Positions 28,346-36,213 of a stretch of DNA of 64,000 bases are shown piece by piece; within the stretch, counting starts at the first letter, position 1; every line of letters begins with the position of its first letter. The notes below the pieces were generated by a model that made no database searches, was not told the origin of the DNA, and was given only the letters and a program-made list of their open reading frames with translations. The DNA is taken from the NCBI GenBank assembly GCA_903837135.1, contig CAILTK010000067.1:1-64000 (forward strand), read 5' to 3'. The position numbers and the translations under genes were made by a program. This stretch comes from an uncultured Caulobacterales bacterium. GTDB lineage: Bacteria; Pseudomonadota; Alphaproteobacteria; Caulobacterales; Caulobacteraceae.

Positions 28346-28478
28346 GGGGCTCCGCCGAACAAGAAGACCGTGCGACGCCGTGAGTAAACAAGCTCAGCCG
28401 TCAGGCGCAAGCAGCCTTCAGGCCGACCCGTCGATTTGGAAGATCAGGCCAGCTCCGGGGAGCATGCGGCGCCGCGCC

Positions 28479-29201
28479 TCACCCCGCGCGGTGGAGGCGT
28501 GCGACACCCAGGGACCGCCGGCGCACCACATAACCTCCGGCGCCCGCGATCAGCACCGCCAGCAGCCCGCTCGCCCACGGCGAGATCGGCACGGCGGGGG
28601 GAGGAGCGCAGCCGGTCGCGCCGGCGCCGGCGGCGCAGCCGGGGCCCGTCAACGCGAGGCTGAAGGTATTGGCGACGCCGCCGTTATCCGCGATCAACGC
28701 GGTATAGCTCGTACCGGCCGTAAGGTTCAGCGAAGCCGGGCCGACGAAACTGGCCGTCGCGACGCCCGCCACGGGGTTACCCGAATAGTCTCCCACAAAG
28801 AAGTTACCTATCGGGGTCGCCGGAGCCACACCCGGCGTGGCTACGGAGGAACTGGGCGCGAAGGTCCCGGTCAGGAACCAGGTCGTATTCTGTACGACCG
28901 TGGTGCTCGATGTCGCCGTATAGACGCCCGTGGTGTCGACGGTAAACGGAACCACCGAGTAGGGGAAATGTATACCGCCCAGCGGATAGGTGAAGGGGGG
29001 CGGCGTCGTCTGGTAGAGATTCGTCACCGGATAGGGGGCGACGTACGGCGTACCGGGAATATTCGGCGTGTAGGAGTCCGCGCCGGTCTGCACCCCGGCG
29101 ATCGTCGTCGTTCCGGCAAACGCTGGGCCAGACGCCGGAAAAATAATCATTGCCGCCAGGACAAGAAAAGGCAGCGCCTGTCGGCTCGATCGACCTGTCA
29201 T
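28479..29201 (-). CDS. Exported protein with IPTL-CTERM-like C-terminal anchor
   Basis: After a signal peptide (ALPFLVLAAMIIFPASGPAFAG), the 240-residue protein is Thr/Pro/Gly-rich, with a beta-sheet pattern and no catalytic motif. Its end is tripartite: VPISPWASG, a transmembrane helix LLAVLIAGAGGYVV, then RRRS. This resembles IPTL-CTERM/PEP-CTERM-type sorting tails, with a variant motif VPIS. Such proteins are usually processed by a dedicated membrane transpeptidase, which is not visible here. Codon use is less GC-biased than the neighbours, and upstream DNA is AT-richer. The function is unknown. Confidence 0.65.
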   Translation of the reverse strand: MTGRSSRQALPFLVLAAMIIFPASGPAFAGTTTIAGVQTGADSYTPNIPGTPYVAPYPVTNLYQTTPPPFTYPLGGIHFPYSVVPFTVDTTGVYTATSSTTVVQNTTWFLTGTFAPSSSVATPGVAPATPIGNFFVGDYSGNPVAGVATASFVGPASLNLTAGTSYTALIADNGGVANTFSLALTGPGCAAGAGATGCAPPPAVPISPWASGLLAVLIAGAGGYVVRRRSLGVARLHRAG

Positions 29202-29444
29202 CCGTCACCTGCATTATATCAGGCACAGAACTTGGCTGTACCGCCCAAATATCAAGTTCCGGATTCTAAACGGCCGTTCAGACAGCCGCCGCACCATGTC
29301 TGGCGAGCCCAGCGTAGTCTTCTTTCAAATAATTAGATAGGCGCCATGTAGGTCCGGCGATCCGCTTTCGTCCCGGCGGCGGAACGACTTCGACCGACTG
29401 TCTTCGGCCAGCCGGGCCGAAGGTGCTCATGCATGGCGAAAAAG

Positions 29445-29518
29445 TGGAGGCCTGACCGAGAATCGAACTCGGGTGCAAGGATTTGCAGTCCTCTGCGTAA
29501 CCACTCCGCCATCAGGCC
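29445..29518 (-). tRNA. tRNA-Cys (GCA)
   Basis: The minus strand folds as a full tRNA: acceptor GGCCTGA/TCAGGCC, anticodon arm AGGACTGCAAATCCT with anticodon GCA, and T-arm CCGAGTTCGATTCTCGG. The CCA end is encoded after discriminator U. Confidence 0.96.
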
Positions 29519-29589
29519 GCCGGAGAGCCGCGAGGGCTAACAGAAGCGTCCCGGCGCCGCAAGCGCGGAGCCCGCAAACAGGTCGGGGA

Positions 29590-30360
29590 TCAGGCCGCGG
29601 CCCGGCCGGCGCCGGGGCGGACCGTGGCGTGGGTGAACCCCGCCTCGCCGGCCATGGCGAAGAGATCTTCGGCGGCGAGGTTGGCGGCGATCAGGGCCGG
29701 GGCGGAGCGCTGGGCCAGGCGGCCCGCCTGCAGCAGCCACAGCGCGCTGTCTGTCATCGACAGGGCCGCGCCGGCGGGCTGCATCAGGAGGCCCGCGATG
29801 CCCGCCGTCCGCGCCAGCTTCATCGGCGCGCCATTCACCCGGGTCTCGGCGAACACCGCCCGGCCGAACGGCCGCAACAGGGCGGTGATCTCGGCCAGCC
29901 GTCCCGCCGGCGCGCCGTCGGGCACGTCGGTGAGCGCCCAGATCACCGAGCGCCGCACCGCCTCGCGCGACGGGCCCGGCCGCTCCATCAGCTTGCCTCG
30001 GGCCCTCTGGTTGGAGGCGGACAGAAAGGAGATGGAGACGATCAGCGACGGCGGATCGCCGCCGTGGTCGGCCCGCGCCTCGAGCCTCAGCAGGGCGCGG
30101 TCCAGGGTGGCCAGATCGACCCGCTCCATGTCGCTGGCCAGCAGCCCCATCCGCTCGGCGGCGGCGAGCGGCTCTCCGTCCGCGGCGTCGGTCAGCAGAG
30201 GGTCGATCCGGTAGCCGGCCACCGCCGAACGGACCAGATCGACCACCGGCTCGACCGCGAAGGCGATGTCGAGCTTTCGGCCGTCGAAACGGGTGATGGT
30301 CTCCGTCTGGGAGAAGACCGCGTCGCCGGGCGGCGGCTGTTCCTCGGCGACCGGTATCAT
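29590..30360 (-). CDS. Degenerate EAL-domain-like protein, probably catalytically inactive
   Basis: The 256-residue protein resembles the EAL phosphodiesterase fold. FAVEPVVDLVRSAVAGYRID aligns with the usual 'QPIVDL...GxEAL' start, but EAL is replaced (YRID). The second strand SLIVSISFLSA matches the position of VNLSP without the metal-binding N, and no DDFG-like segment is seen. c-di-GMP hydrolysis is therefore unlikely; a scaffold or c-di-GMP sensor role is possible. The ATG at 30360 has GAAGG upstream, while the track start at 30474 adds a leader. It is downstream of the nitronate monooxygenase gene. Confidence 0.6.
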   Translation of the reverse strand: MIPVAEEQPPPGDAVFSQTETITRFDGRKLDIAFAVEPVVDLVRSAVAGYRIDPLLTDAADGEPLAAAERMGLLASDMERVDLATLDRALLRLEARADHGGDPPSLIVSISFLSASNQRARGKLMERPGPSREAVRRSVIWALTDVPDGAPAGRLAEITALLRPFGRAVFAETRVNGAPMKLARTAGIAGLLMQPAGAALSMTDSALWLLQAGRLAQRSAPALIAANLAAEDLFAMAGEAGFTHATVRPGAGRAAA

Positions 30361-30544
30361 GCACACCTTCGGGAGACCCTGGCCGGAAGTGTCGCCCGAG
30401 ACCCTGGCGATCCGGTTAAGATTCCCGGACCGGCGCGCGGGTTCGGGCGGAAGAGATACCGCGAGCCCACGCAAGGCGGCGTTCGGACCTGGGCCTGACA
30501 GGATCGGCGCGGAGACCGCAGCGTCGGTCCTGCGAACCAGGACC

Positions 30545-31534
30545 CTAGCCGTACGGTCGCGGCGCTGCAGGGTCTCCCGCGAGGCGGCTCAGCCGGGCGA
30601 TGGCGGCCTCGGCCTCGGCCATGATCGCGTCCACGATCTCCGCGGCGGGTCGCACGGCGTGGACGCCGCCGGCCGACTGGCCCATGGCGAAGCAGGAGCG
30701 ATCGGGGTCCAGTCCGTCGATCTGGCCGCCGATCCCGCCCATGACGCCCGCCTGCTGCGAAAGGATCGCCTGCTGCGGAAAGGGCTGGATCTCCTGCGGC
30801 CGGCGCTCCCAGTCCTCGACATAGGTGTTGGCCTTCACCCGCATCGGCTTTCCAGAATAGCAGCGGGTGCGCACGGTGTCGTCGTCGCGCGCATCGACCA
30901 CGGCCTGCCGGTACATCTGGCCGGCGTGCGCTTCGGTCGAGGCGATGAAGCGGGTGCCCATCCACACCCCATGGGCGCCGAGCGCCAGGGCGGCGGCCAG
31001 GCCGCGCCCGTCGTAGAGGCCGCCCGCGGCGACCACCGGGATGCGCACCGCCTCCACCGCCTGCGCCACCAGCGGCAGGGTCCCGACCAGACCGGTATGC
31101 CCGCCGCCTTCCGACCCCTGGCAGATCACCGCGTCGCAGCCGGCCTGCTCGGCCTTCACCGCGTGTTTCACCGCGCCGCAGACCACCATCACCTTGAGGC
31201 CCGCCCGGTGCAGCCGCTCGAGGATCGGCATGGGCACCCCGAGGCCGGCGATGAAGGCCGAGGCGCCGCCATCGATGATCACCTCGACGCTGTCGGTCAG
31301 GCTTTCCGGGCTGGCCGCCAGGAGGTCGACGCCGAAGGGCTTGCCGGTGAGGCGGCGCACCTCGGCCATCTGGGCCTTGATCTCGTCCGGGCTCCGGCCC
31401 GCCATGCCGAGCACGCCGTAGCCGCCGGCGTTCGACACCGCCGCGCAGAGCTCGGCGTAGGACACCCCGCCCATCCCGGCCAGCATGATCGGCTTGTCGA
31501 CCCCGAGCAGGTCGCACAGCGGTGTTCTGAGCAT
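30545..31534 (-). CDS. Nitronate monooxygenase (2-nitropropane dioxygenase family)
   Basis: This FMN enzyme oxidises alkyl nitronates to carbonyl compounds and nitrite. The TIM barrel begins with TPLCDLLGVDKPIMLAGMGGVS and has the family segments AAVSNAGGYGVLG, QGSEGGGHTG, with the catalytic/phosphate loop, and PVVAAGGLYDGRGLAAALALGAHGVWMGTRF. Length is 329 residues from the ATG at 31534. The track's 550-residue version reads back through non-coding DNA and part of the opposite-strand universal stress gene. Some family members act instead as enoyl-ACP reductases (FabK), so the substrate is not certain. Confidence 0.9.
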   Translation of the reverse strand: MLRTPLCDLLGVDKPIMLAGMGGVSYAELCAAVSNAGGYGVLGMAGRSPDEIKAQMAEVRRLTGKPFGVDLLAASPESLTDSVEVIIDGGASAFIAGLGVPMPILERLHRAGLKVMVVCGAVKHAVKAEQAGCDAVICQGSEGGGHTGLVGTLPLVAQAVEAVRIPVVAAGGLYDGRGLAAALALGAHGVWMGTRFIASTEAHAGQMYRQAVVDARDDDTVRTRCYSGKPMRVKANTYVEDWERRPQEIQPFPQQAILSQQAGVMGGIGGQIDGLDPDRSCFAMGQSAGGVHAVRPAAEIVDAIMAEAEAAIARLSRLAGDPAAPRPYG

Positions 31535-31578
31535 AGGCGTTTCCCGTGAAGTCCCTGTGGGCGTGTTTTGCGCAAGAC

Positions 31579-31626
31579 TAGAGCAGACCGCCCTTAAACG
31601 GAATCGTTCAAGGGTGGATTTGCTCT
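31579..31626. repeat. Large imperfect palindrome (AGAGCA...AACGGAATCGTT...TGCTCT)
   Basis: AGAGCAGA/TTTGCTCT arms enclose CCCTTAAACGGAATCGTTCAAGGG, in the 257-base divergent gap between the nitronate monooxygenase and universal stress genes. It resembles a dispersed palindromic repeat common in alphaproteobacteria (from memory). It lies 140 bases before the FNR box and is not part of it. Confidence 0.55.
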
Positions 31627-31720
31627 GGAATCTAAAGTTTAGAGCGCCGCTGACGCGAAACCCGGTCGCCGCTTTTCGCACGGCGCTCTGGCGCGAGTTG
31701 GGTCTGCGCGGGCCGCCGCC

Positions 31721-31734
31721 TTGACCGGGATCAA
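31721..31734. promoter_or_regulatory. FNR/FixK-type box (TTGAC-N4-ATCAA)
   Basis: TTGACCGGGATCAA fits the FixK/FNR consensus and lies 57 bases before the universal stress gene start, nearly the same distance as the box before the efflux operon. Low-oxygen activation is a direct inference. Confidence 0.7.
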
Positions 31735-31791
31735 GGCGGGCGCACGCCGGCCGCCGCAGATGAGGCTTGCAGACGTCCGGAGACAAACGCC

Positions 31792-32676
31792 ATGAACGCC
31801 ACCGTCGTCGATCGTGCCGACTCCGGAATCGCCCGGCTGGCGCCGGCGCGCGCCGCCTTTCGCACGGTGATGGTCCACGTAGGCCCGGAGGTGCGCGACC
31901 TGCCCCGGCTGGACAGCGCCGTCGACCTCGCCCGCCTGCTCGACGCGACCCTGCACGGCGTCGCCGCGGAGATGGCGCCGCCCGTCTCGTTCGTCGATCC
32001 CGTCGGCGGGACCGACAGCTTCTGGCTGGTCGAATGCAAGGCGCGGATCCAGGCGGATCTGCGCCAGGCGGAGGCCCTGTTCCGCGCGCGGACCGCCGCC
32101 CTGCGGACCCAGTGGACGGCGCTCGAAGCGGCGCCCGCGACCCTCGTGGCGGACCTGTCGTGCACCGCCGACCTGATCGTGGCGAGCGCGGGCGCACAGT
32201 CCGGCGCCAGCCGCTACAGCGGCTGCGATCCGGCGAGCCTGGTCCTGCTCAGCGGCCGTCCGGTGCTGCTGGCCCCGTCGAACGGCCGCAAGCTGTCGGC
32301 GGAGGCGGTGATCGTCGCCTGGAAGGATACCCGGGAGGCGCGGCGCGCCCTCGCCGACGCCCTCCCCTTCCTGCGGAGCGCGCGCGAGGTCGTGGTCGTC
32401 GAGGTGGCCGAACACGGTCAGCCGGGCGGGCTCGGCGGAGGCGCCCAGGCGGTGGCGAGCGGGCTGGCGCGGCACGGCGTGTCGGCCCGCGCCAAGCGCG
32501 TCGCCGGCGCGACCGAGGACGTCGCCGGCCAGCTCGAGGCCGCCGCCCAGGCGGTCGGCGCGGATCTGATCGTCGCCGGCGGCTATGGCCGTTCGCGGGT
32601 CGGCGAATGGATGTTCGGCGGCGCGAGCCGCGACCTGCTGCAGACCAACGACCGCTTCCTGCTGATGAGCCATTGA
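31792..32676 (+). CDS. Tandem universal stress protein (UspA family)
   Basis: The 294-residue protein holds two Usp-like halves. The first (~25-135) is degenerate; the second (~150-294) keeps the ATP-binding signature GGYGRSRVGEWMFGGASRDLL (G-2x-G-9x-G-S type). Two-domain Usp proteins of this sort are typical of FixK/FNR or Dos-type low-oxygen regulons in alphaproteobacteria, which fits the FNR box just upstream. The ATG at 31792 starts a standard MNATVV... leader. Function is probably survival under energy or oxygen limitation. No enzymatic role is known for the group. Confidence 0.85.
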   Translation: MNATVVDRADSGIARLAPARAAFRTVMVHVGPEVRDLPRLDSAVDLARLLDATLHGVAAEMAPPVSFVDPVGGTDSFWLVECKARIQADLRQAEALFRARTAALRTQWTALEAAPATLVADLSCTADLIVASAGAQSGASRYSGCDPASLVLLSGRPVLLAPSNGRKLSAEAVIVAWKDTREARRALADALPFLRSAREVVVVEVAEHGQPGGLGGGAQAVASGLARHGVSARAKRVAGATEDVAGQLEAAAQAVGADLIVAGGYGRSRVGEWMFGGASRDLLQTNDRFLLMSH

Positions 32677-32719
32677 GCCCCGCGAGCCGGTCAGGGGAAG
32701 GCGGTCAGGCAAAAGGCGG

Positions 32720-33643
32720 TCACCGGGCGGCGCGCAGGGCCTTGGCGATCGCCTCCAGGGCCAGCGGCTTCATCAGGGCGTAGCCCCTGATCAGGGGATG
32801 CACGCCGTCACGGCTGAGCCCGTCGCGCATTCCGCCGTCCGGCCCCGCCAGCACCGACGCGTAATCGACGTAGATCAGCCCCTCGCGCGCGGCCAGTCCG
32901 GACAGCCAGCGGTTCATCGCCGCGATCGGCCCGGCCGGCCGGACCGCCGGGCGCCAGGAAAAGGCCGCCGCCGGGGTGATCGAGGCGAGGACGATCTGAA
33001 TATTGTTCGCCCTGGCGAGTTCGACCATGGCGCGGATGTTGTTCTGCAGGTCCTCCGGCCGGCTCGGGCCGTTGTTGCCGGCGATGTCGTTGGTCCCGAT
33101 CAACAGGTGGACCACCTTCGGATGCAGGGCGACGACGTCGTCGTAGAACCGCAGCAGGGCCTGGCCGCTGGTCTGGCCGCTGACGCCGCGATCGACCACG
33201 CCGGCGGTGAACAACGCCGGATCGGCGGCCTGCCAGAGCTCGGTGATGGAATCGCCGAGGAACACCACCCGGGCGCCGCCGGCGGCCTCCAGCGCCTGGT
33301 TCTGGGCGCGGTAGCGGCAGAGGTCGGGCCAGTCGGTTCTCCTGCGCAGCGCCTCCGCGCGGGCGCGCTCGGCTGCGCCCTCGGCGAACGGCTTCAGCAC
33401 GGCGGGATCGATCGGGCCGTCGGCCACCGAAGCGCGCGCGAAGGCGAGCTCGACGTCGGACCGCCCGGAGCTTCCGGCCGCACAGGGCTGAGCGGTGAGC
33501 CCCTCGGCGACGGGCGTCGCGGCCGCCGGTTCCGACGGCGCCGTCGGCGGCTGGGCCGCGCCGAAGCCCGGTCCCGCAAGGACGGCGGCGGCCACGCCCC
33601 ACCCCGCCAGTCTGCGCCGACGCCAATCCCGGCCAGCGATCAT
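32720..33643 (-). CDS. Exported SGNH/GDSL-type esterase
   Basis: The 307-residue protein starts at ATG 33643 with GGAG upstream; its N-terminus RRRRLAGWGVAAAVLAGPGFGAA is a twin-Arg-like or Sec signal. The SGNH blocks are complete: VVFLGDSITELW (nucleophilic Ser), the Gly in DRGVSGQTSGQ, HLLIGTNDIAGNNGP and DGVHPLIRGYALM (Asp-His). The order and GTND motif resemble the platelet-activating-factor acetylhydrolase/acetylxylan esterase-like branch. The substrate is unknown. It is convergent with the universal stress gene, with a 43-base gap. Confidence 0.85.
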   Translation of the reverse strand: MIAGRDWRRRRLAGWGVAAAVLAGPGFGAAQPPTAPSEPAAATPVAEGLTAQPCAAGSSGRSDVELAFARASVADGPIDPAVLKPFAEGAAERARAEALRRRTDWPDLCRYRAQNQALEAAGGARVVFLGDSITELWQAADPALFTAGVVDRGVSGQTSGQALLRFYDDVVALHPKVVHLLIGTNDIAGNNGPSRPEDLQNNIRAMVELARANNIQIVLASITPAAAFSWRPAVRPAGPIAAMNRWLSGLAAREGLIYVDYASVLAGPDGGMRDGLSRDGVHPLIRGYALMKPLALEAIAKALRAAR

Positions 33644-34024
33644 CTGCGTTCTCCAGTCGGCGCCGTCCCGCAGACTTATCCCCGTCCGCGCCGGAAAGAC
33701 CAGAGCGGATGCGTTGTCTGGCGGACGCCCCCGACCCCGCGCAAACCCTCCGTCTAAATGCGGCGTCAAAGGCCACGCGGCCCCGTTCGACTTGGCGAAA
33801 CCCGAGACGATGAAACGATTATTGACCTGAAATCACGCTTGCCCTGGAAGCCCGGGATATCAGTCAAAGCACTCAAGCTGACGGCCGCAGCGACGATCTC
33901 GCGCTCAAGACACCGTCGGTGTTAACCGCTCGGTCACCCCGTTCAAATCCCTTTTGACGAAGATACTGCTTGAACCATAGATGAATCTCTATATGTCGGT
34001 ACGCACAGCGACTTGGAGAATAAT
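33644..34024. promoter_or_regulatory. Divergent control region of the SGNH esterase gene and mucR
   Basis: This 381-base gap is AT-rich near mucR (for example CATAGATGAATCTCTATAT), as expected for a MucR/Ros target, since such regulators bind AT-rich DNA and often their own promoters. No clean FNR, LexA or CtrA site was found. No convincing ORF is present. Confidence 0.45.
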
Positions 34025-34489
34025 ATGTCAGAACGTCTGATGGAGATGACGACGGAGATCGTCGCTAATTATGTGAGCGGCAACACCGTATCGCAGACGG
34101 ATTTGCCAGCTCTAATCAGTTCGGTGTTCAAGTCACTGTCGACGGTGGACGCCCCGCCGGCGCCGGAGCCTGAACCTCAGCTGAAGCTCACGCCCGCGCA
34201 GATCCGCAAGTCGATTTCGCCGGACGGCCTGATCAGCTTCGAGGACGGCAAGACCTATCAGACGCTGAAGCGCCACCTGACCACCCGCGGCATGACGATC
34301 GCGCAATACAAGGCCAAGTGGGGCCTGCCGTCCGACTATCCGGCCACCGCTCCGGCCTACGCGGCCAAGCGCTCGGCGCTGGCCAAGGCCGCCGGCCTCG
34401 GCAAGGTGATGGCCAAGGGCAAGGCGCCCGCCCCCAAGAAGGCCGCGCCCGTCGCGCGCAAGCCGAAGACGACCCGCGCCAAGGCCTGA
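34025..34489 (+). CDS. mucR: MucR/Ros family transcriptional regulator lacking the zinc cysteines
   Basis: MucR proteins are H-NS-like or zinc-finger-type regulators binding AT-rich targets; in Caulobacter they govern cell-cycle genes with SciP. The N-terminus ERLMEMTTEIVANYVSGNTV is the oligomerisation region. The DNA-binding core keeps LKRHLTTRGMTIAQYKAKWGLPSDYPATAP, but the finger cysteines are S and D (ISFEDGK) and the second His of the C2H2 finger is R/G, as in zinc-free Ros homologues from Mesorhizobium. The C-terminus has a basic AK/PKK tail. GGAGAA sits before the ATG at 34025. Length is 154. Confidence 0.9.
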   Translation: MSERLMEMTTEIVANYVSGNTVSQTDLPALISSVFKSLSTVDAPPAPEPEPQLKLTPAQIRKSISPDGLISFEDGKTYQTLKRHLTTRGMTIAQYKAKWGLPSDYPATAPAYAAKRSALAKAAGLGKVMAKGKAPAPKKAAPVARKPKTTRAKA

Positions 34490-34500
34490 TTGTTTCGCTT

Positions 34501-34527
34501 CAGGCCGGAGCGCTCGCGTCCGGCCTG
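34501..34527. terminator. Stem-loop after mucR
   Basis: CAGGCCGGA and TCCGGCCTG pair perfectly around a 9-base loop, 12 bases after the mucR stop. No T-tract follows, so it may be Rho-assisted or a stability hairpin. Confidence 0.55.
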
Positions 34528-34770
34528 ATCGATAGGAACCGTGGACGGTGCGCTCGCCAACGGGCGCATCCTGTTCCTGGCGCGGCAGGAAGCCGGTCTT
34601 CCTGGCCCGTCGCCGGATTTCCCGCCCAGCTTTTCCAGAGTCATTCTCAGGCTTGCCCCGCTTGGGGCGGCCGGCCGCTCTTGAAGTGAACGCCCATTGC
34701 GCTTCAGGCCCTCCTTGCGGCCCTGAGAGTCGCACCGCTGGAGCAGGGCTCGTCAGAGCGAAGCTCCTTT

Positions 34771-34903
34771 GACGGAACCCACCTTGAGGCCGTCTTCGCC
34801 GGGCTTGTCCCGGCGATCCAGAATTCCTGCCTTAGCGTTTCCCTGAATGCCCGGCACGGGGGCCGGACATGACGTAGAGGATGACCTCGACGGGGAGCGA
34901 TTC
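34771..34903. repeat. Dispersed ~130-bp repeat, copy A (inverted relative to copy B)
   Basis: Reading the minus strand gives a sequence closely matching 42166-42287, including GAATCGCTCCCC, TACGTCATG, a CCGGGCAT-CAGGGAAACGCT core, and GATCGCCGGGACAAGCCCGG. Copy A has a small insert and several mismatches. It is non-coding. Confidence 0.75.
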
Positions 34904-35032
34904 AGGGGGGAGCGATTCAGGCTGAACCCGACGCGCCCCAGCCAGGCTGTCGCGCGCCTGACAAACAACCATACCGTGACGGAAAACTCCCGGCGGGCCG
35001 AAAACTGAATAAAGCCGGCCCCTTAGGGGAGC

Positions 35033-35107
35033 TGGCTCCGCGGGTAGGATTCGAACCTACGACCAGCCGGTTAACAGCCGGCTGCTCTACCACTGAGCTA
35101 CCGCGGA
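35033..35107 (-). tRNA. tRNA-Asn (GUU)
   Basis: The minus strand gives TCCGCGG acceptor, D-arm TAGCTCAGTGGTAGAGCA, anticodon arm CCGGCTGTTAACCGG with GTT, T-arm GTAGGTTCGAATCCTAC and encoded CCA after G. It lies directly downstream of clpP. Confidence 0.97.
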
Positions 35108-35189
35108 TCGGCCTCGCTCGGGAGACGGGCGCTATACAGGCGTGGGCGCCGCGGCGCAAGCGCGCCGTTGGACCGAACGTCCGATAGCG

Positions 35190-35816
35190 TCAGACCGCCA
35201 CCTCCGGACCTTCGCGCTTCTCGATCACGTGGTCGATCAGGCCCCACTCCTTGGCGCGCTCGGCGCTCATGAAGTGGTCGCGGTCGAGGGTCTTCTCGAC
35301 CTCCTCATAGGTCTGGCCGGTATGCTTGACGTAGATCTCGTTGAGCCGGCGCTTGGTGGCGATGATGTCCTCGGCATGGCGTTCGATGTCCGAGACCTTG
35401 CCCTGGAACCCGCCCGAGGGCTGGTGGACCATGATGCGCGAGTTCGGCAGGGCGGTGCGCTGGCCCCTCTCGCCGGCGGTGAGGATCAGCGAGCCGGCCG
35501 AGGCCGCCATGCCCATGCACAGGGTCGAGACCGGGCATTTGATGTATTGCATGGTGTCGTAGATCGCCAGGGCCGAGGTCACCACCCCGCCCGGCGAGTT
35601 GATGTACATGCCGATGTCCTTCTTGGGGTTCTCGGACTCCAGGAACAGCAGCTGGGCGCAGATCAGGCTCGACATGCCGTCCTCGAACGGGCCGGTGAGG
35701 AAGATGATCCGCTCCTTGAGCAGGCGCGAGAAGATGTCGTAGGCGCGTTCGCCCCGGCTGGTTTGCTCGACCACCATGGGGACGAGATTCATGGTCTTTT
35801 CGATCATATCGGCCAT
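35190..35816 (-). CDS. clpP: ATP-dependent Clp protease proteolytic subunit
   Basis: ClpP is the tetradecameric serine protease that works with ClpX or ClpA; in Caulobacter relatives it removes CtrA during the cell cycle. The catalytic Ser is in [10 protein letters not shown], His in [13 protein letters not shown], and Asp in the following helix (DIERHAEDI). The N-terminus [25 protein letters not shown] is canonical. The ATG at 35816 gives 208 residues; the track start at 35921 adds a shadow. It follows tig on the same strand, but clpX is not next; instead tRNA-Asn and mucR follow. Confidence 0.97.
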   Translation of the reverse strand: MADMIEKTMNLVPMVVEQTSRGERAYDIFSRLLKERIIFLTGPFEDGMSSLICAQLLFLESENPKKDIGMYINSPGGVVTSALAIYDTMQYIKCPVSTLCMGMAASAGSLILTAGERGQRTALPNSRIMVHQPSGGFQGKVSDIERHAEDIIATKRRLNEIYVKHTGQTYEEVEKTLDRDHFMSAERAKEWGLIDHVIEKREGPEVAV

Positions 35817-36213
35817 GGGCCTACCCTTTTGTGCAGCTTGATCGCAGGCGACGCCCACCCGCGGGAAGATGGCTTTGATATCAGCGCGTTCGGCCCGAAG
35901 CGCAAGGAGGGGCGACCGCACTTACGGCGTAACCCTTATAGCTGCTCCCGCTTTGGGGGCGCTGTCACGAAGTGACTGAGGGGTGGCGCCACGGTCAACA
36001 GCAAGCGCGGCGCAAGCCGGTTTGCGCGGTGGGCCGAGCCGGCGGCGGCGCCGCCCCCTTCGTCCGCGGAGCCTGTTCCTCGGACCGGCCTTTGGCCCGA
36101 CCCGGGGGCGGCCACTTCCCCCAGGGGGGAAGCCCTGACGACCCGTCACAGGTCACCCAGCCCTCCATCTGGAAGACTCAGGCGCGTACCTGGAAGACTC
36201 AGGCGCGTCCGGC
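35817..36213. repeat. clpP-tig intergenic region: composite repeat copy 2 and 21-bp tandem repeat
   Basis: The 397-base gap holds a composite repeat (35941-36140) with GCTGTCACGAAGTGACTGAGGGG and CTTCCCCCAGGGGGGAAG, then a 21-bp unit CTGGAAGACTCAGGCGCGT.. repeated twice at 36169-36210 with one mismatch, ending at the tig stop. The clpP promoter is presumably in the first 100 bases next to clpP. No small gene is apparent. Confidence 0.6.

Larger units (their letters stand above)
34490..35032. other. Long intergenic region with terminator and dispersed repeat
   Basis: This 543-base stretch holds a mucR terminator-like hairpin (34501-34527), an unassigned GC-rich piece with several short stems (34540-34770), and one copy of a dispersed repeat (34771-34903). 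The overlapping ORFs on both strands lack plausible starts or family motifs, so no gene is called. Confidence 0.55.

Noticed and set aside
34540-34735. ORFs on both strands after mucR
   Set aside because: No plausible start, no family features, and stem-rich DNA; left as unassigned.
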